Assembly (NCBI GenBank): GCA_036231565.1
Contig: JAZAHA010000034.1
Coordinates: forward strand, 39,109 to 103,108
Direction of reading: 5' to 3'
Length of the DNA: 64,000 nucleotides
From: Maricaulis sp036231565
GTDB taxonomy: Bacteria; Pseudomonadota; Alphaproteobacteria; Caulobacterales; Maricaulaceae
Shown: one piece after another, positions 43,798-52,382 of the stretch
Position numbering within the stretch: the stretch's first letter is position 1
How the letters are laid out: every line of letters starts with the position of its first letter
Notes under the pieces: model-generated
The model's input: only the letters and a program-made list of their open reading frames with translations
Database searches by the model: none
Told to the model about the DNA's origin: nothing
Position numbers and translations under genes: made by a program

Positions 43798-45072
43798 CTA
43801 CCGCGAGCCCTGCGCCAGTTTCGCAGCCCCCGCCGTGAACAGGATCCAGCTGAGCGAGTTCTGGTTCATCAGATTGCTTTCGGAGATCGAGGCCAGGCCC
43901 ATGATGGCGAACTGGGCGAGGACCCAGTAGGTCTCGGGGCGCTGCGAAAAGATCGTGCCGGCGGCGCGGATCAGCGAGCGCAGATAGACGGTCACCATCA
44001 GCACGACGCCGGGAATGCCCAGCGCCAGCGCGATTTCCAGGAGGCCGTTATGGGCCGTCGGCACCGGCCAGCTCGTGCCGGCGCGGACCCAGTACACCGG
44101 CCCGTTCTCCACCGTCCAGAAAGCGCGATAGCCATAGCCGGTCCAGGGACGGCGCCAGACTTCCTCGATCAGGATGGCCCAGATATCTGTCCGGCCGGTC
44201 AGCGTCGCGTCGCGGCCCAGCATTTCCAGGAATTCCACCGGCGCGATCAAGAGGATCATGCCCAGCATGATCCCGCCCGTCAGTCCCAGGAAGAGCACCA
44301 GGGTGGCAAAGCCGAAACCCTGGCGGCAGGCGATGATGCCGATCGCCCCGCCCGTGCCCAGCGTCCAGGACAGGAGCGCCGTTTTCGAGGTCGAGAGCAG
44401 GACCAGCGCCGTGCACAGCAAGGCCATGCCGGCCCAGATCCAGCGGCGGTCCGGATCGGCGCGCAGCGCCGCATAGGCACTCACCGCGCCCAGCGCCATC
44501 ATGCCGCCCAGCGTGTTCTTCTCCCAGAACACGCCCTTCCAGGCGCCGGCATGCACCGCATGGTCGATCCCGATCGAGGGGACGGCGATGGCCATCACGG
44601 CGCTGGAGACGGCAATCAGGCCGAAGGCCGAGGCGATCAGCAGGATCAATTCGCGCCAGGACCAGCGCGAGGCCATCCAGAAGCCGAACAGGGTCGACAT
44701 GATCAGGGCGAAGGAGCGGCGCAGCGTCGTGTCCGGGTCGATCGACCAGATCACCGAGACGGCGGTCAGCGAGACCAGGCCTAAAAGCAGGACATTATTG
44801 GCCAGCGTGCCCAGCACGGCACCGGGCCGCAGGGCGCACAGCGCCAGGGTGAGCGCATAGACCGGCAGCCAGATCAGCCGCAGGATGGCCGAGCTTTCCG
44901 GATCGGCCGGATCGGCAAACACCGGCCCGATCAGCGCGGTCGAGAACAGGTAGAGGCAGAGAACCGTCGCCGAGCCTTCGAAGGCCCGGAAAAAGGAAAA
45001 GCCCGGCGCATTGCGCCAGGCCGTGATCAGCGCCGGTTCCGGTGCGATATCGCGGGCCGGTGCCAGGCTCAT
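43798..45072 (-). CDS. hfsC: O-antigen ligase/polymerase-family membrane protein (HfsC-like)
   Basis: A 424-residue protein with about 11-12 helices. The Wzy_C-type region lies in the middle (TGRTDIWAILIEEVWRRPW, then GYGYRAFWTVENGPVYW and TAHNGLLEIALALGIPG), with the family H-N-x-L-L-E motif. It would polymerise repeat units in the periplasm, as HfsC and HfsI do in Caulobacter. The start overlaps the stop of the HfsB-like gene by four bases. It is the last gene of an hfsA-hfsB-hfsC operon on this strand. Confidence 0.85.
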   Translation of the reverse strand: MSLAPARDIAPEPALITAWRNAPGFSFFRAFEGSATVLCLYLFSTALIGPVFADPADPESSAILRLIWLPVYALTLALCALRPGAVLGTLANNVLLLGLVSLTAVSVIWSIDPDTTLRRSFALIMSTLFGFWMASRWSWRELILLIASAFGLIAVSSAVMAIAVPSIGIDHAVHAGAWKGVFWEKNTLGGMMALGAVSAYAALRADPDRRWIWAGMALLCTALVLLSTSKTALLSWTLGTGGAIGIIACRQGFGFATLVLFLGLTGGIMLGMILLIAPVEFLEMLGRDATLTGRTDIWAILIEEVWRRPWTGYGYRAFWTVENGPVYWVRAGTSWPVPTAHNGLLEIALALGIPGVVLMVTVYLRSLIRAAGTIFSQRPETYWVLAQFAIMGLASISESNLMNQNSLSWILFTAGAAKLAQGSR

Positions 45073-45701
45073 GCCGCGCTCCGGGCCTGCCCGTCCGCGC
45101 GGTTGACGATGATGCCGGCGACCACGCCGCCGCGGGCCTCGATCGCCTGGCGCCGGGCCATGATGCCGTCCGTACGCGACAGGCGCGCATCGGCCACCAG
45201 GATCACCCCGTCCAGATCGCCCACCAGCGAAAGCGGCGCACGGCTGTTTCCCGGCGCGTCGATGATCGCCAGATCGATCGAGCGGCGCACGGCTTTCCAG
45301 TACTCCGGCGCCGGTCCGAGAATGACCTGTTTCACCGTGTCGCGGCGGGCCTGCATCTGGGTGACGAAAAGATTGGGCGCCACCGACTCGCGGGCAACGA
45401 TCCGGGCCGGCGCGTCGCCGGCCTCGATCCGCCAGAAGGGCTCCCGGCCGAACCGGGCGTCGAACACCGGTCCCTGCACCCGTGCCGCCTCGGCCTGGGT
45501 GTTGCCGGCAAAATCGAGATCATACAGCCAGACACCGCGATGCGAGCGCCGTGCGGCCAGGCGGGCCAGCTCGCGCGCCACCGTCGAGGCACCGGCGCCG
45601 CGGCTGGCGCCCATCACCATGAGAACACGCCCTTCCCCGCCGGGCCGGGCAATCGGCTCGAGCTGGTCGATCAGGGTTGAGAGGTCCTGGGTGAGATTCA
45701 T
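45069..45701 (-). CDS. hfsB: CpsD/CapB-like P-loop protein (HfsB-like)
   Basis: A 210-residue protein resembling the cytoplasmic domain of bacterial tyrosine kinases. VLMVMGASRGAGASTVAREL holds a Walker A-like loop, and YDLDFAGNTQ the Walker A'-like Asp. IDLAIIDAPGNSRA gives the Walker B strand. It lacks the C-terminal tyrosine cluster of BY-kinases and ends in RADGQARSAA, so it may only serve as a copolymerase partner of HfsA. The start is ATG 45701, without a strong ribosome site. It lies 60 bases after hfsA. Confidence 0.8.
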   Translation of the reverse strand: MNLTQDLSTLIDQLEPIARPGGEGRVLMVMGASRGAGASTVARELARLAARRSHRGVWLYDLDFAGNTQAEAARVQGPVFDARFGREPFWRIEAGDAPARIVARESVAPNLFVTQMQARRDTVKQVILGPAPEYWKAVRRSIDLAIIDAPGNSRAPLSLVGDLDGVILVADARLSRTDGIMARRQAIEARGGVVAGIIVNRADGQARSAA

Positions 45702-45760
45702 GACGGGCCCGGAATCATTCGTGTCGCGCCAGATTGCCCGCCGCGTGGTTAACGTCCCGC

Positions 45761-47266
45761 TTACGCAGAGCGATCGGCGATGCGCGCCAGCACGGGCAGG
45801 CCGCCATAGGGGTCGTTCGCCGGCTCGGGCACATCGTGCGGCCGGCGCGTCTCGCTCGGACGGCGCAGCGCACCGGCGGCGACATAGGTGCGCCAATAGC
45901 CGCGCAGCAGGCCCAGGAAGAGCGCCACGCCCATGGCCAGCACGGCCGAGGCGACCAGCGCCAGCTTCTTCATCGACGAGCCTTCCAGCGGCGGCGAGGC
46001 CCGGTCGATCACGCGCACCGCATCCGCGGCACCAACGGCCGGGGCCCGGCGGGCTTCGGCGGTGGCTTCCAGCGCGGCGATGGCAGCGGCCGCCTCTTCG
46101 GCGGCGGCGACATTCTGGGCCAGACGTGTGTACTCGGTTTCCAGACCGCGCAGGCGTTCCACATCGCTGCGCACATTGCGCAATTGGGTTTCCAGCGATC
46201 CGGCCAGGACCGCCTGGGACCGGGCATCCGCCTCGCGGCGGGCCAGTTCCGATTCCAGTTCCTGGCGCACCGGATTGGCGCCGGAGCGGCGCTGGCCTTC
46301 GCTGGCTGCGGCCCCACTGGCGACAAAGGCTTCCAGCGCGGCAATCTCGCGCTCGACCGCGCTCACCGCCGGCGCGCCGGGCTGATAGCGCGCGAGCAGG
46401 CTGGCGCGTTCGGCACGCAGGTCGAGCAGGCGCCCGGAGACACCGTTCTCGACGTAAAGCTCGATCTGCTCGGGAATCTGTTCGAGACGCTGGCGCAGCG
46501 CCGCCGCACCGGCCTGCGCCGCATCGCGATCTGCGCGGGCACCGTTCAGGCGTTCGGCCAGATTGCCGACGAGGGTCTGCGAGGTCTGCTGCTCGGTATC
46601 GAAATTCGACAGGCCGTGCTCGTCCAGAAAAGCATCCAGCGCCGCGCGCGTTTCCAGCACCGCCACATCGGCCTGCTGGCGGCGCACGCCCAGACCGGTC
46701 ACACCGGTCTCGATCAGCACTTCCTCGCGATAGGCCAGATAGGCGTCGACAATCGCATTGAGGATCAGCGCGGCACGTTCCGGATCATTGCTTTCGAAAC
46801 TGGCATTGAGGGCGGAGGAGTTCGGTTCGCGCGAGACACCGAAACCGCCACGCAGCACTTTCAGCGCCGCGCCGCGGGCATCGCCGTCGACCGCTTCGCC
46901 CAGCACCGTTTCCGCACCCAGGCTGTCCAGCGCGATCCGGCGTACCGCTTCCGAGCTCAACAGCTCGCTTTCCGACTGCATGACCTGGTTCAGCATGAAA
47001 CCGTCGCCCCAGCCGGCCGCGGCGGGCGTCGGGTCTTCGTTCAGCAGAACGAGAAAGCGTGATTCCGCAACATAGCTGGTCTTCAGCGTCAGCATCGCAC
47101 CCGCAACGCTCAGGGTGAAAATCACCGCGAAAACGATGGCGATGAAACCGCGCTCGGCCCAGGCCAGGGCCACCACGTCGAACAGGTCCAGCTCCCGGCG
47201 GCCGGAAGCCGCCGGACCGCCGGCCGGAGCCGGCTGGGGACCGGAAAAGTGGGACGCGCGAGTCAT
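45761..47266 (-). CDS. hfsA: Wzz/GumC-type polysaccharide copolymerase (HfsA-like)
   Basis: A 501-residue inner-membrane protein with two membrane helices, one near residue 43-63 and one near 420-440. Between them is a long periplasmic region with coiled coils (SALNASFESNDPERAALILN, LEIETRAALDAFLDEH and others). It controls chain length and links export to the polymerase, with the separate HfsB ATPase-like partner. ATG 47266 lacks a clear ribosome site. It is divergent from hfsD across 87 bases, which contain a CtrA-like box. Confidence 0.85.
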   Translation of the reverse strand: MTRASHFSGPQPAPAGGPAASGRRELDLFDVVALAWAERGFIAIVFAVIFTLSVAGAMLTLKTSYVAESRFLVLLNEDPTPAAAGWGDGFMLNQVMQSESELLSSEAVRRIALDSLGAETVLGEAVDGDARGAALKVLRGGFGVSREPNSSALNASFESNDPERAALILNAIVDAYLAYREEVLIETGVTGLGVRRQQADVAVLETRAALDAFLDEHGLSNFDTEQQTSQTLVGNLAERLNGARADRDAAQAGAAALRQRLEQIPEQIELYVENGVSGRLLDLRAERASLLARYQPGAPAVSAVEREIAALEAFVASGAAASEGQRRSGANPVRQELESELARREADARSQAVLAGSLETQLRNVRSDVERLRGLETEYTRLAQNVAAAEEAAAAIAALEATAEARRAPAVGAADAVRVIDRASPPLEGSSMKKLALVASAVLAMGVALFLGLLRGYWRTYVAAGALRRPSETRRPHDVPEPANDPYGGLPVLARIADRSA

Positions 47267-47290
47267 GCGTGCATATGAGCCGGATTGCGC

Positions 47291-47305
47291 TTAAAAATTT
47301 GTTAT
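47291..47305. promoter_or_regulatory. CtrA-like box between hfsA and hfsD
   Basis: TTAAAAATTTGTTAT fits the CtrA consensus TTAA-N7-TTAA with one mismatch. It sits in the 87-base divergent region and could time both export genes with the cell cycle. By chance such a match is not rare in AT-rich gaps. Confidence 0.4.
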
Positions 47306-47353
47306 CCAACGCGGCCGAATATCCGCTCCGGACACGCTTGCGGAGAGTATTTC

Positions 47354-48091
47354 ATGCGCGCGATCAAGACCGGCCTCTGCCTGGCGGCCCTGATGACCCT
47401 GCCCGGGCTCACCGGCTGCGCCAGCCATGGCGCCGATACCGCGCCTGCCGCAGCCTGGGGCGAACCGCGCTTTGCGGCCTGGCAAGAGACCGATCCGGCC
47501 TACCGTTTCTATCCCGGCGACAGTTTCGAAGTGATCGTGCATTCCGCACCGGAACTCTCCCGCACGGTCGAGATCGGTCCGGACGGTCGCGTCGCCCTGC
47601 CCCTGATTTCCGACCTGATGGTCGCCGGACGCACCGATCGCGAGATCGGCGACACGATCGCCCGCGCCTATGCGCAGAACGTGCTCGTCAATCCGATGGT
47701 GGAAGTACGCCGCGCCGGCCTGGGTCCGCAGAACATCATTGTCGGCGGCGAAGTGAATGCGCCCGGCCTGGTCGAGATGACCGGTCCGATCGGTGCGCTG
47801 GAAGCGGTGATGCTGGCCGGCGGTTTCCAGAACACGGCCGCACGCGGCGATGTCGTCGTGCTGCGGCGCGCACCCGGCGGCGACATGATGATGCGCACGG
47901 TGAACCTGCACGACGCGCTGCGGGCGCGGCAGGGGGCCGACAATATCCAGATCCGGCGTCACGACATCATCTTCGTGCCGCGCTCGACCGTCGCCGAGGT
48001 CAATCTCTTCGTCGAACAATATGTGATGGGGATTGTCCCGCTCGACCAGGCGATGAGCTTCGCGATCGCGGACGCCATCTCGGGCGACTGA
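47354..48091 (+). CDS. hfsD: Wza-type polysaccharide export lipoprotein (HfsD-like)
   Basis: A 245-residue outer-membrane lipoprotein (lipobox LTGC, Cys22). The poly-export domain has YRFYPGDSFEVIVHSAPELS and VALPLISDLMVAGRTDREIG. The SLBB-type ligand-like part follows with VGGEVNAPGLVEMTGPIGALEAVMLAGG. It forms the export channel with HfsA. Shorter than E. coli Wza (about 380) but typical for HfsD. GGAGAG precedes ATG 47354. Divergent from hfsA. Confidence 0.87.
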   Translation: MRAIKTGLCLAALMTLPGLTGCASHGADTAPAAAWGEPRFAAWQETDPAYRFYPGDSFEVIVHSAPELSRTVEIGPDGRVALPLISDLMVAGRTDREIGDTIARAYAQNVLVNPMVEVRRAGLGPQNIIVGGEVNAPGLVEMTGPIGALEAVMLAGGFQNTAARGDVVVLRRAPGGDMMMRTVNLHDALRARQGADNIQIRRHDIIFVPRSTVAEVNLFVEQYVMGIVPLDQAMSFAIADAISGD

Positions 48092-48397
48092 TCCGCAGCT
48101 TTCAAGCAGCCTGAATGTCGGGAGTGCGGAGCCATGGCGGCGCCGCTATTGCGTCTTGCGCGATCACAAACGGCCAGACGTCCGGCGAGCACCGGCCAGG
48201 GCGGCAGATGTCACCCAATGTCGCACGCATGTCGCGCTTATGAGGCCGTTACGGGTGAGTAATGTCACCGCTACGCACCGCTTTCGCAGCAGGTTAGACG
48301 GAGACACACGCTCCGCCGGGCACAGGACTGCGATCGCCCTGCCGGCGAGTATATCATACCCGCCGGCGGCGTGGACAGTCTGGTGCGGATTGTCGGC
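48092..48397. other. Gap between hfsD and the Sel1 gene
   Basis: About 306 bases. I see no convincing gene, no terminator with a T-run and no repeat. A 42-codon frame from 48134 has a purine-rich leader, but its arginine-rich sequence does not look like a protein. Confidence 0.4.
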
Positions 48398-48670
48398 CTA
48401 GTGGCGGGTCGAGAGCCACTCGCGCGCGGCGCGCTGGGCCGCGGCGACTTCGATGGTCGACATCTGGTCGGAGATTTCCTGGCGATAATACTTCGCCGGC
48501 TCCGAGCCCATCAGGGCTGCCAGATTGAACCATTTGTGAGCTTCGACATAATCGATCTCGCCGCCCTGTCCCGTGGAGTACAGGATGCCGAGCTTGCAGA
48601 GATCCTCGCCGGTCGGGTCGGCGAAAGCTGCCTGGTGGGCCTGGGCCGTTTCTACGTCCGTGAAAGCCAT
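48398..48670 (-). CDS. Sel1-like repeat protein
   Basis: A 90-residue protein with one Sel1-type repeat: LCKLGILYSTGQGGEIDYVEAHKWFNLAALMGSEPA (about 23-58), then an amphipathic C-terminal helix rich in Gln and Ala. Sel1 repeats are protein-binding scaffolds. Short Sel1 proteins of this type are common in Caulobacterales, but their role is not known. The ATG at 48670 is chosen for GGGAAG upstream; the frame is open to 48775. The gene is downstream of the next one (48836-50431) on the same strand, with 165 bases between. Confidence 0.75.
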   Translation of the reverse strand: MAFTDVETAQAHQAAFADPTGEDLCKLGILYSTGQGGEIDYVEAHKWFNLAALMGSEPAKYYRQEISDQMSTIEVAAAQRAAREWLSTRH

Positions 48671-48835
48671 GGGTCTTCTTCCCTTTTTACAACACGCGGG
48701 CGCGGCCTTTCTTGGCGTGTCACCCGCTTCACCATCCTGTCCGAATGCCTTCGAACATGAGGCGACTTTGCGCAAAGAGGATTGCTTTAAGGTTAAGGGA
48801 AATCAGGAAAAATACGCCTTAAATACTTACGCGCG

Positions 48836-50431
48836 TTAGGTTTTCCTACCAAGCGTTAAACGCGATATCCACGCATCGGCAAGGTTTGTACGCGCGCCCA
48901 GGCGGATTCTGCGGGGCGTCGCCAGCCGCACCAGGGTTAACAGCACCACGACAGCTGCGGATAACAGGGCAAGCATGGCGTTACGTTTCAGGCGGTCCTG
49001 ATCCGCATTGACGGCGACCGGTTCCGGCAGAACCGGCCCGGCTTCCAGCGCTGCCTCGTCGAGCAATTCCCGCACGGCCAAGGCCTGTCCGCCAGTCATG
49101 GCCACCAGCCCGCGCAAGCGCCGGACATCGGCTGGCCCCGCCAGACCGTCCAGCAGCCGGATCGCGATGGCGGGCGACGTCTGCGCCCGGATCTCCGCGA
49201 TATCCCTGAGCATTTCCGAAACAACGACGGCCCCGTCACGCGTGCGTGCATCAATCCGGCCGCGCAGCAGCAGGGCCGTCTGGTCCGGCGCCGCAAAGGC
49301 GATATCCGCCCGCAGGCCTGTCGCGCTCAAAGCCGCCAGCGCCTCGCCGGACGAAACTACCGCAGCCAGATCGGCCGCGAGCGCAGTCCGGAAGTTCTCC
49401 GTCAGCCGCCCTGCCCGGCTGGCCGCCTGCAGGACTTCCGCGCCCGGCATCGCAACACTCGGCGAGATCTGCAGCTGGACCAGTCCGGCCTCGATCGCCG
49501 CAAGCGAGAATGAGAGCGTATCGGCCGGCGCGTCCGGAATGATCGCCGCATCACAGCCCTCGAAGGCTGCCGCAGGATGCGCGCAGGCCTGGATGACAAA
49601 GTGGCGCACACCGCCATAAAGCCGTGTATCGCCCGCCACACCCTCTGCAACCAGGCCCGGCAGGCTGCGCATTTCGAACTCGCCGCGGGCGCGGCCCTGG
49701 AAAAAGGCCCGGGCACTCGTATCGGCGATCGACCAGAGGAAGAGTGCCCGCTCATAACGCTGGCGCAGGCGCTCGGGGGCCAGGACAAGCTCCGGCGGCT
49801 CCAGCCCGGCCGCACGCCCCGCAGCCATCCGCTCGGCAAAGGCGCGCTGCATCAGTGCCTCGCGCTGCCAGGGCGGGCCGGCGCGCAATTGCGCGTCCAG
49901 TGCAGCGGTATTGCCATCGCCTGCAAGATGCTCGAGCGCCAGACGATCGCGGCCTATCAGATCGGGCCCGAGCGCAGCCCAGGCGCGGAAACGGTCGATA
50001 TCCGCCCGCCGGCGCCGGTCACCATCCAGCGCGGCAGCGAGATGCTCTTCCCAGAACGCCCGCGCATCCGTGCCCGGCGGGACTGCCGACGCGATCGCAC
50101 CGGACAGGCGGCCGGATGCGCGCTCATCCGCCCGCGGCGGATCGAGATCGCCGCGGGCGATCAGCCACTGCCCGCCAAACCAGCCGGCTGCCAGAAGGGA
50201 GAGGATGAGCCAGAGCGGCTGGAAGCCCTTGTAGAACGCCCGCCAGATCAGCCACACAACCAGTCCCGGCGGCGAGGCCTCCCAGGGCGACCGGGTTTCC
50301 TCGCGCCAGGTTTCCGCGCGTTCGCGGCGGGTGGCCTCGGCATGCGTCAAGCCGCTGCGCCAATAGGCTTCAGCGTCCGGCCGCCGGCGCGACTCCGCAC
50401 GATCCGTATCCGCATGGACGGTCTCCGCCAT
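48836..50431 (-). CDS. Membrane protein with long extracytoplasmic domain, unknown function
   Basis: A 531-residue protein that I do not recognise. A charged N-terminal tail of about 60 residues is followed by one helix around 71-92 (PLWLILSLLAAGWFGGQW). About 400 residues of alanine-rich, mostly helical sequence follow, including a Cys pair (FVIQACAHPAAAFEGCDAA). A second helix sits near residue 480-500 (NAMLALLSAAVVVLLTLVRL), then a short basic tail. So the bulk likely lies in the periplasm. AAGGGGG precedes ATG 50431. It sits next to the holdfast locus, but no role can be assigned. Confidence 0.75.
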   Translation of the reverse strand: MAETVHADTDRAESRRRPDAEAYWRSGLTHAEATRRERAETWREETRSPWEASPPGLVVWLIWRAFYKGFQPLWLILSLLAAGWFGGQWLIARGDLDPPRADERASGRLSGAIASAVPPGTDARAFWEEHLAAALDGDRRRRADIDRFRAWAALGPDLIGRDRLALEHLAGDGNTAALDAQLRAGPPWQREALMQRAFAERMAAGRAAGLEPPELVLAPERLRQRYERALFLWSIADTSARAFFQGRARGEFEMRSLPGLVAEGVAGDTRLYGGVRHFVIQACAHPAAAFEGCDAAIIPDAPADTLSFSLAAIEAGLVQLQISPSVAMPGAEVLQAASRAGRLTENFRTALAADLAAVVSSGEALAALSATGLRADIAFAAPDQTALLLRGRIDARTRDGAVVVSEMLRDIAEIRAQTSPAIAIRLLDGLAGPADVRRLRGLVAMTGGQALAVRELLDEAALEAGPVLPEPVAVNADQDRLKRNAMLALLSAAVVVLLTLVRLATPRRIRLGARTNLADAWISRLTLGRKT

Positions 50432-50534
50432 GACGCCCCCTTGATCCCGCCCGCAATCTTCCGGTTCAGGGCGAGCCTGGCAAGGCCTTGCACGTCAGAC
50501 GCGAGAAATCGCGAGGCTGGCGGCGCAGATGGCG

Positions 50535-51260
50535 TCAGGTCTTCGCCGTCTGCCCGAACAGCACGGCGCGCGCCTTCTTCATCTGCTCGCTGTCGTCGGC
50601 CAGATTGCTGCGCAGATCCTTGCCAGCAGCCCGGCCCGCCTTCACCGCCGGCCGCGCGCCGACGCGCTCGACCCAGGCTTTCAGCTTCGGGAAGTCGTCG
50701 AGATTCTGGCCCTGCCCTTCCGGCAGGATCCACGGCCAGATCGCCATGTCGGCAATCGAATACTCGCCGGCGATATAGTCGCGCCCGTCGGAGAGGGCCC
50801 GTTCCAGAACGCCGTAGAGCCGGTTCACCTCATTGGTATAGCGCTGCTTGCCGTATTCCAGCTTGCTCTCGTCCGGCTCGATCTTCTGCGCATAGGAGCG
50901 GAAATGGTGGGCCTGTCCGGCCATCGGGCCGAGACCGCCCATCTGCCAGAACAGCCATTGCTCTACCTCGACGCGGGCGCGTTCGTCGGCGGGATAGAAC
51001 TGGCCGGTCTTGCGGCCGAGATACTGCAGGATGGCCGCACTCTCGAACACGGAGATCGGCTGGCCGTCCGGCCCGTCCGGGTCGACGATCGCCGGCATGC
51101 GGTTATTGGGGCTGATTTTGAGGAAGGCCGGCTCGAACTGCTCGCCCGCGCCGATATTCACCGGCTTGAGTTCGTAGGGCAGGCCCATCTCCTCAAGCGC
51201 GATGGACACTTTCCACCCGTTCGGCGTGGGCCAGTAATAGAGTTCGATCGGGGCCGTCAT
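50535..51260 (-). CDS. Glutathione S-transferase family disulfide-bond oxidoreductase (YghU/YfcG type)
   Basis: A 241-residue protein. YYWPTPNGWKVSIALEEMGL is the N-terminal thioredoxin-like start of the Nu-class GSTs (YfcG/YghU), which bind two glutathione molecules and reduce disulphides. SPNNRMPAIVDPDGPDG is the cis-Pro region, and EGQGQNLDDFPKLKAW the helical domain. GGAGAG precedes ATG 51260; the frame is open to 51332. No obvious operon partner. Substrate unknown. Confidence 0.85.
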   Translation of the reverse strand: MTAPIELYYWPTPNGWKVSIALEEMGLPYELKPVNIGAGEQFEPAFLKISPNNRMPAIVDPDGPDGQPISVFESAAILQYLGRKTGQFYPADERARVEVEQWLFWQMGGLGPMAGQAHHFRSYAQKIEPDESKLEYGKQRYTNEVNRLYGVLERALSDGRDYIAGEYSIADMAIWPWILPEGQGQNLDDFPKLKAWVERVGARPAVKAGRAAGKDLRSNLADDSEQMKKARAVLFGQTAKT

Positions 51261-51418
51261 GGCGCTCTCCTCAGAAAATCCGGTCCCTGCCAGATTGGCC
51301 CCCGTCGCCTCCCGTTCAAGGGGATGCTGCAATCACGGCCGCGTGTGCGACCTTCGGGCGCTTGGCAGGACACGGCCAAAGCCGTATCTGTCGGCGCGAA
51401 CAGACAACAGGCCGAACC

Positions 51419-52375
51419 ATGCCCGATCAAGATCTCCTGTCCCGCTTCCCGCCGGTCTCGATGACCCTGCTGGAAACCGACAAGGCACGCTTTGCCCGCG
51501 AACTGGGCCGCAGCTTCCGGGAATACGGTTTCGCCGCCATTTCCGACCACGGCCTGGACGAGGCCCTGATCGCCGGCGCCTATGCCAAGGCGGCCGAATT
51601 CTTCGCCCTGCCCGAAGCCACCAAGATGAAATACTTCGTCGAGGGCGGTGGCGGTGCACGCGGCTATACGCCCTTCGGCAAGGAAATCGCCAAGGACGCC
51701 AAGCATGTCGACCTGAAGGAATTCTGGCATGTCGGCCGCGACCTGCCCGCCGGTCACCCCTACGAAGCCGACATGGCGCCGAACCTGGTCCCCGGCGAAG
51801 TCGCCGGCTGGCAGGAGACCGTGCACGGCCTCTACGCCGCCTTCGACGCGATGGGCGTGAAAGTGCTGCGCGCCATCGCGCTCGATCTGGGCCTGGAAGA
51901 AACCTTCTTCGACGACACGGTGAAGGACGGCAATTCGGTGATGCGCCTGCTTCACTACCCGCCCGTCACCGGCGATCCGGGCGGGTCCATCCGCGCGGAA
52001 GCCCATGGCGACATCAACACGATCACCCTGCTGCTGGGCGCAGAAGAGCCTGGCCTGCAGGTGAAGACGCGTTCGGGCGAATGGGTCGACATGAACCCGC
52101 CGCCGGGCTGCCTGGTAGTGAATATGGGCGACATGCTGGCTCGTTCGACCAATGACATCCTGCCCTCGACCCAGCACCGCGTGATCAATCCGGCCGGTGC
52201 GCGTACGGAATTCTCGCGCTATTCCCTGCCCTTCTTCCTGCACTACCGGCCGGACTACATGATCGAGACCCTGCCCGGCTGTGCCGGACCGGACAATCCG
52301 GACAAATATCCCGAACCGATCCGCGCCAACGACTATCTCAACCAGCGCCTGCGCGAAATCGGCCTTCTGAAATAG
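51419..52375 (+). CDS. Isopenicillin-N-synthase-like 2-oxoglutarate/Fe(II) oxygenase
   Basis: A 318-residue oxygenase of the IPNS/2OG family. Iron ligands fit H196 and D198 (AEAHGDINTITLL) and H253 (STQHRVINP). The R-x-S motif for 2-oxoglutarate is SRYSLPFF (R267, S269). The N-terminus has REYGFAAISDHGLDEALI, typical of the family. Similar bacterial proteins are often unassigned. It is divergent from the GST gene. The ribosome site is weak (CAGG). Substrate unknown. Confidence 0.87.
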   Translation: MPDQDLLSRFPPVSMTLLETDKARFARELGRSFREYGFAAISDHGLDEALIAGAYAKAAEFFALPEATKMKYFVEGGGGARGYTPFGKEIAKDAKHVDLKEFWHVGRDLPAGHPYEADMAPNLVPGEVAGWQETVHGLYAAFDAMGVKVLRAIALDLGLEETFFDDTVKDGNSVMRLLHYPPVTGDPGGSIRAEAHGDINTITLLLGAEEPGLQVKTRSGEWVDMNPPPGCLVVNMGDMLARSTNDILPSTQHRVINPAGARTEFSRYSLPFFLHYRPDYMIETLPGCAGPDNPDKYPEPIRANDYLNQRLREIGLLK

Positions 52376-52382
52376 GACGTTT

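Noticed and set aside
48134..48262. A 42-codon frame after hfsD with a purine-rich leader
   Set aside because: Arginine-rich sequence without pattern; no further support.
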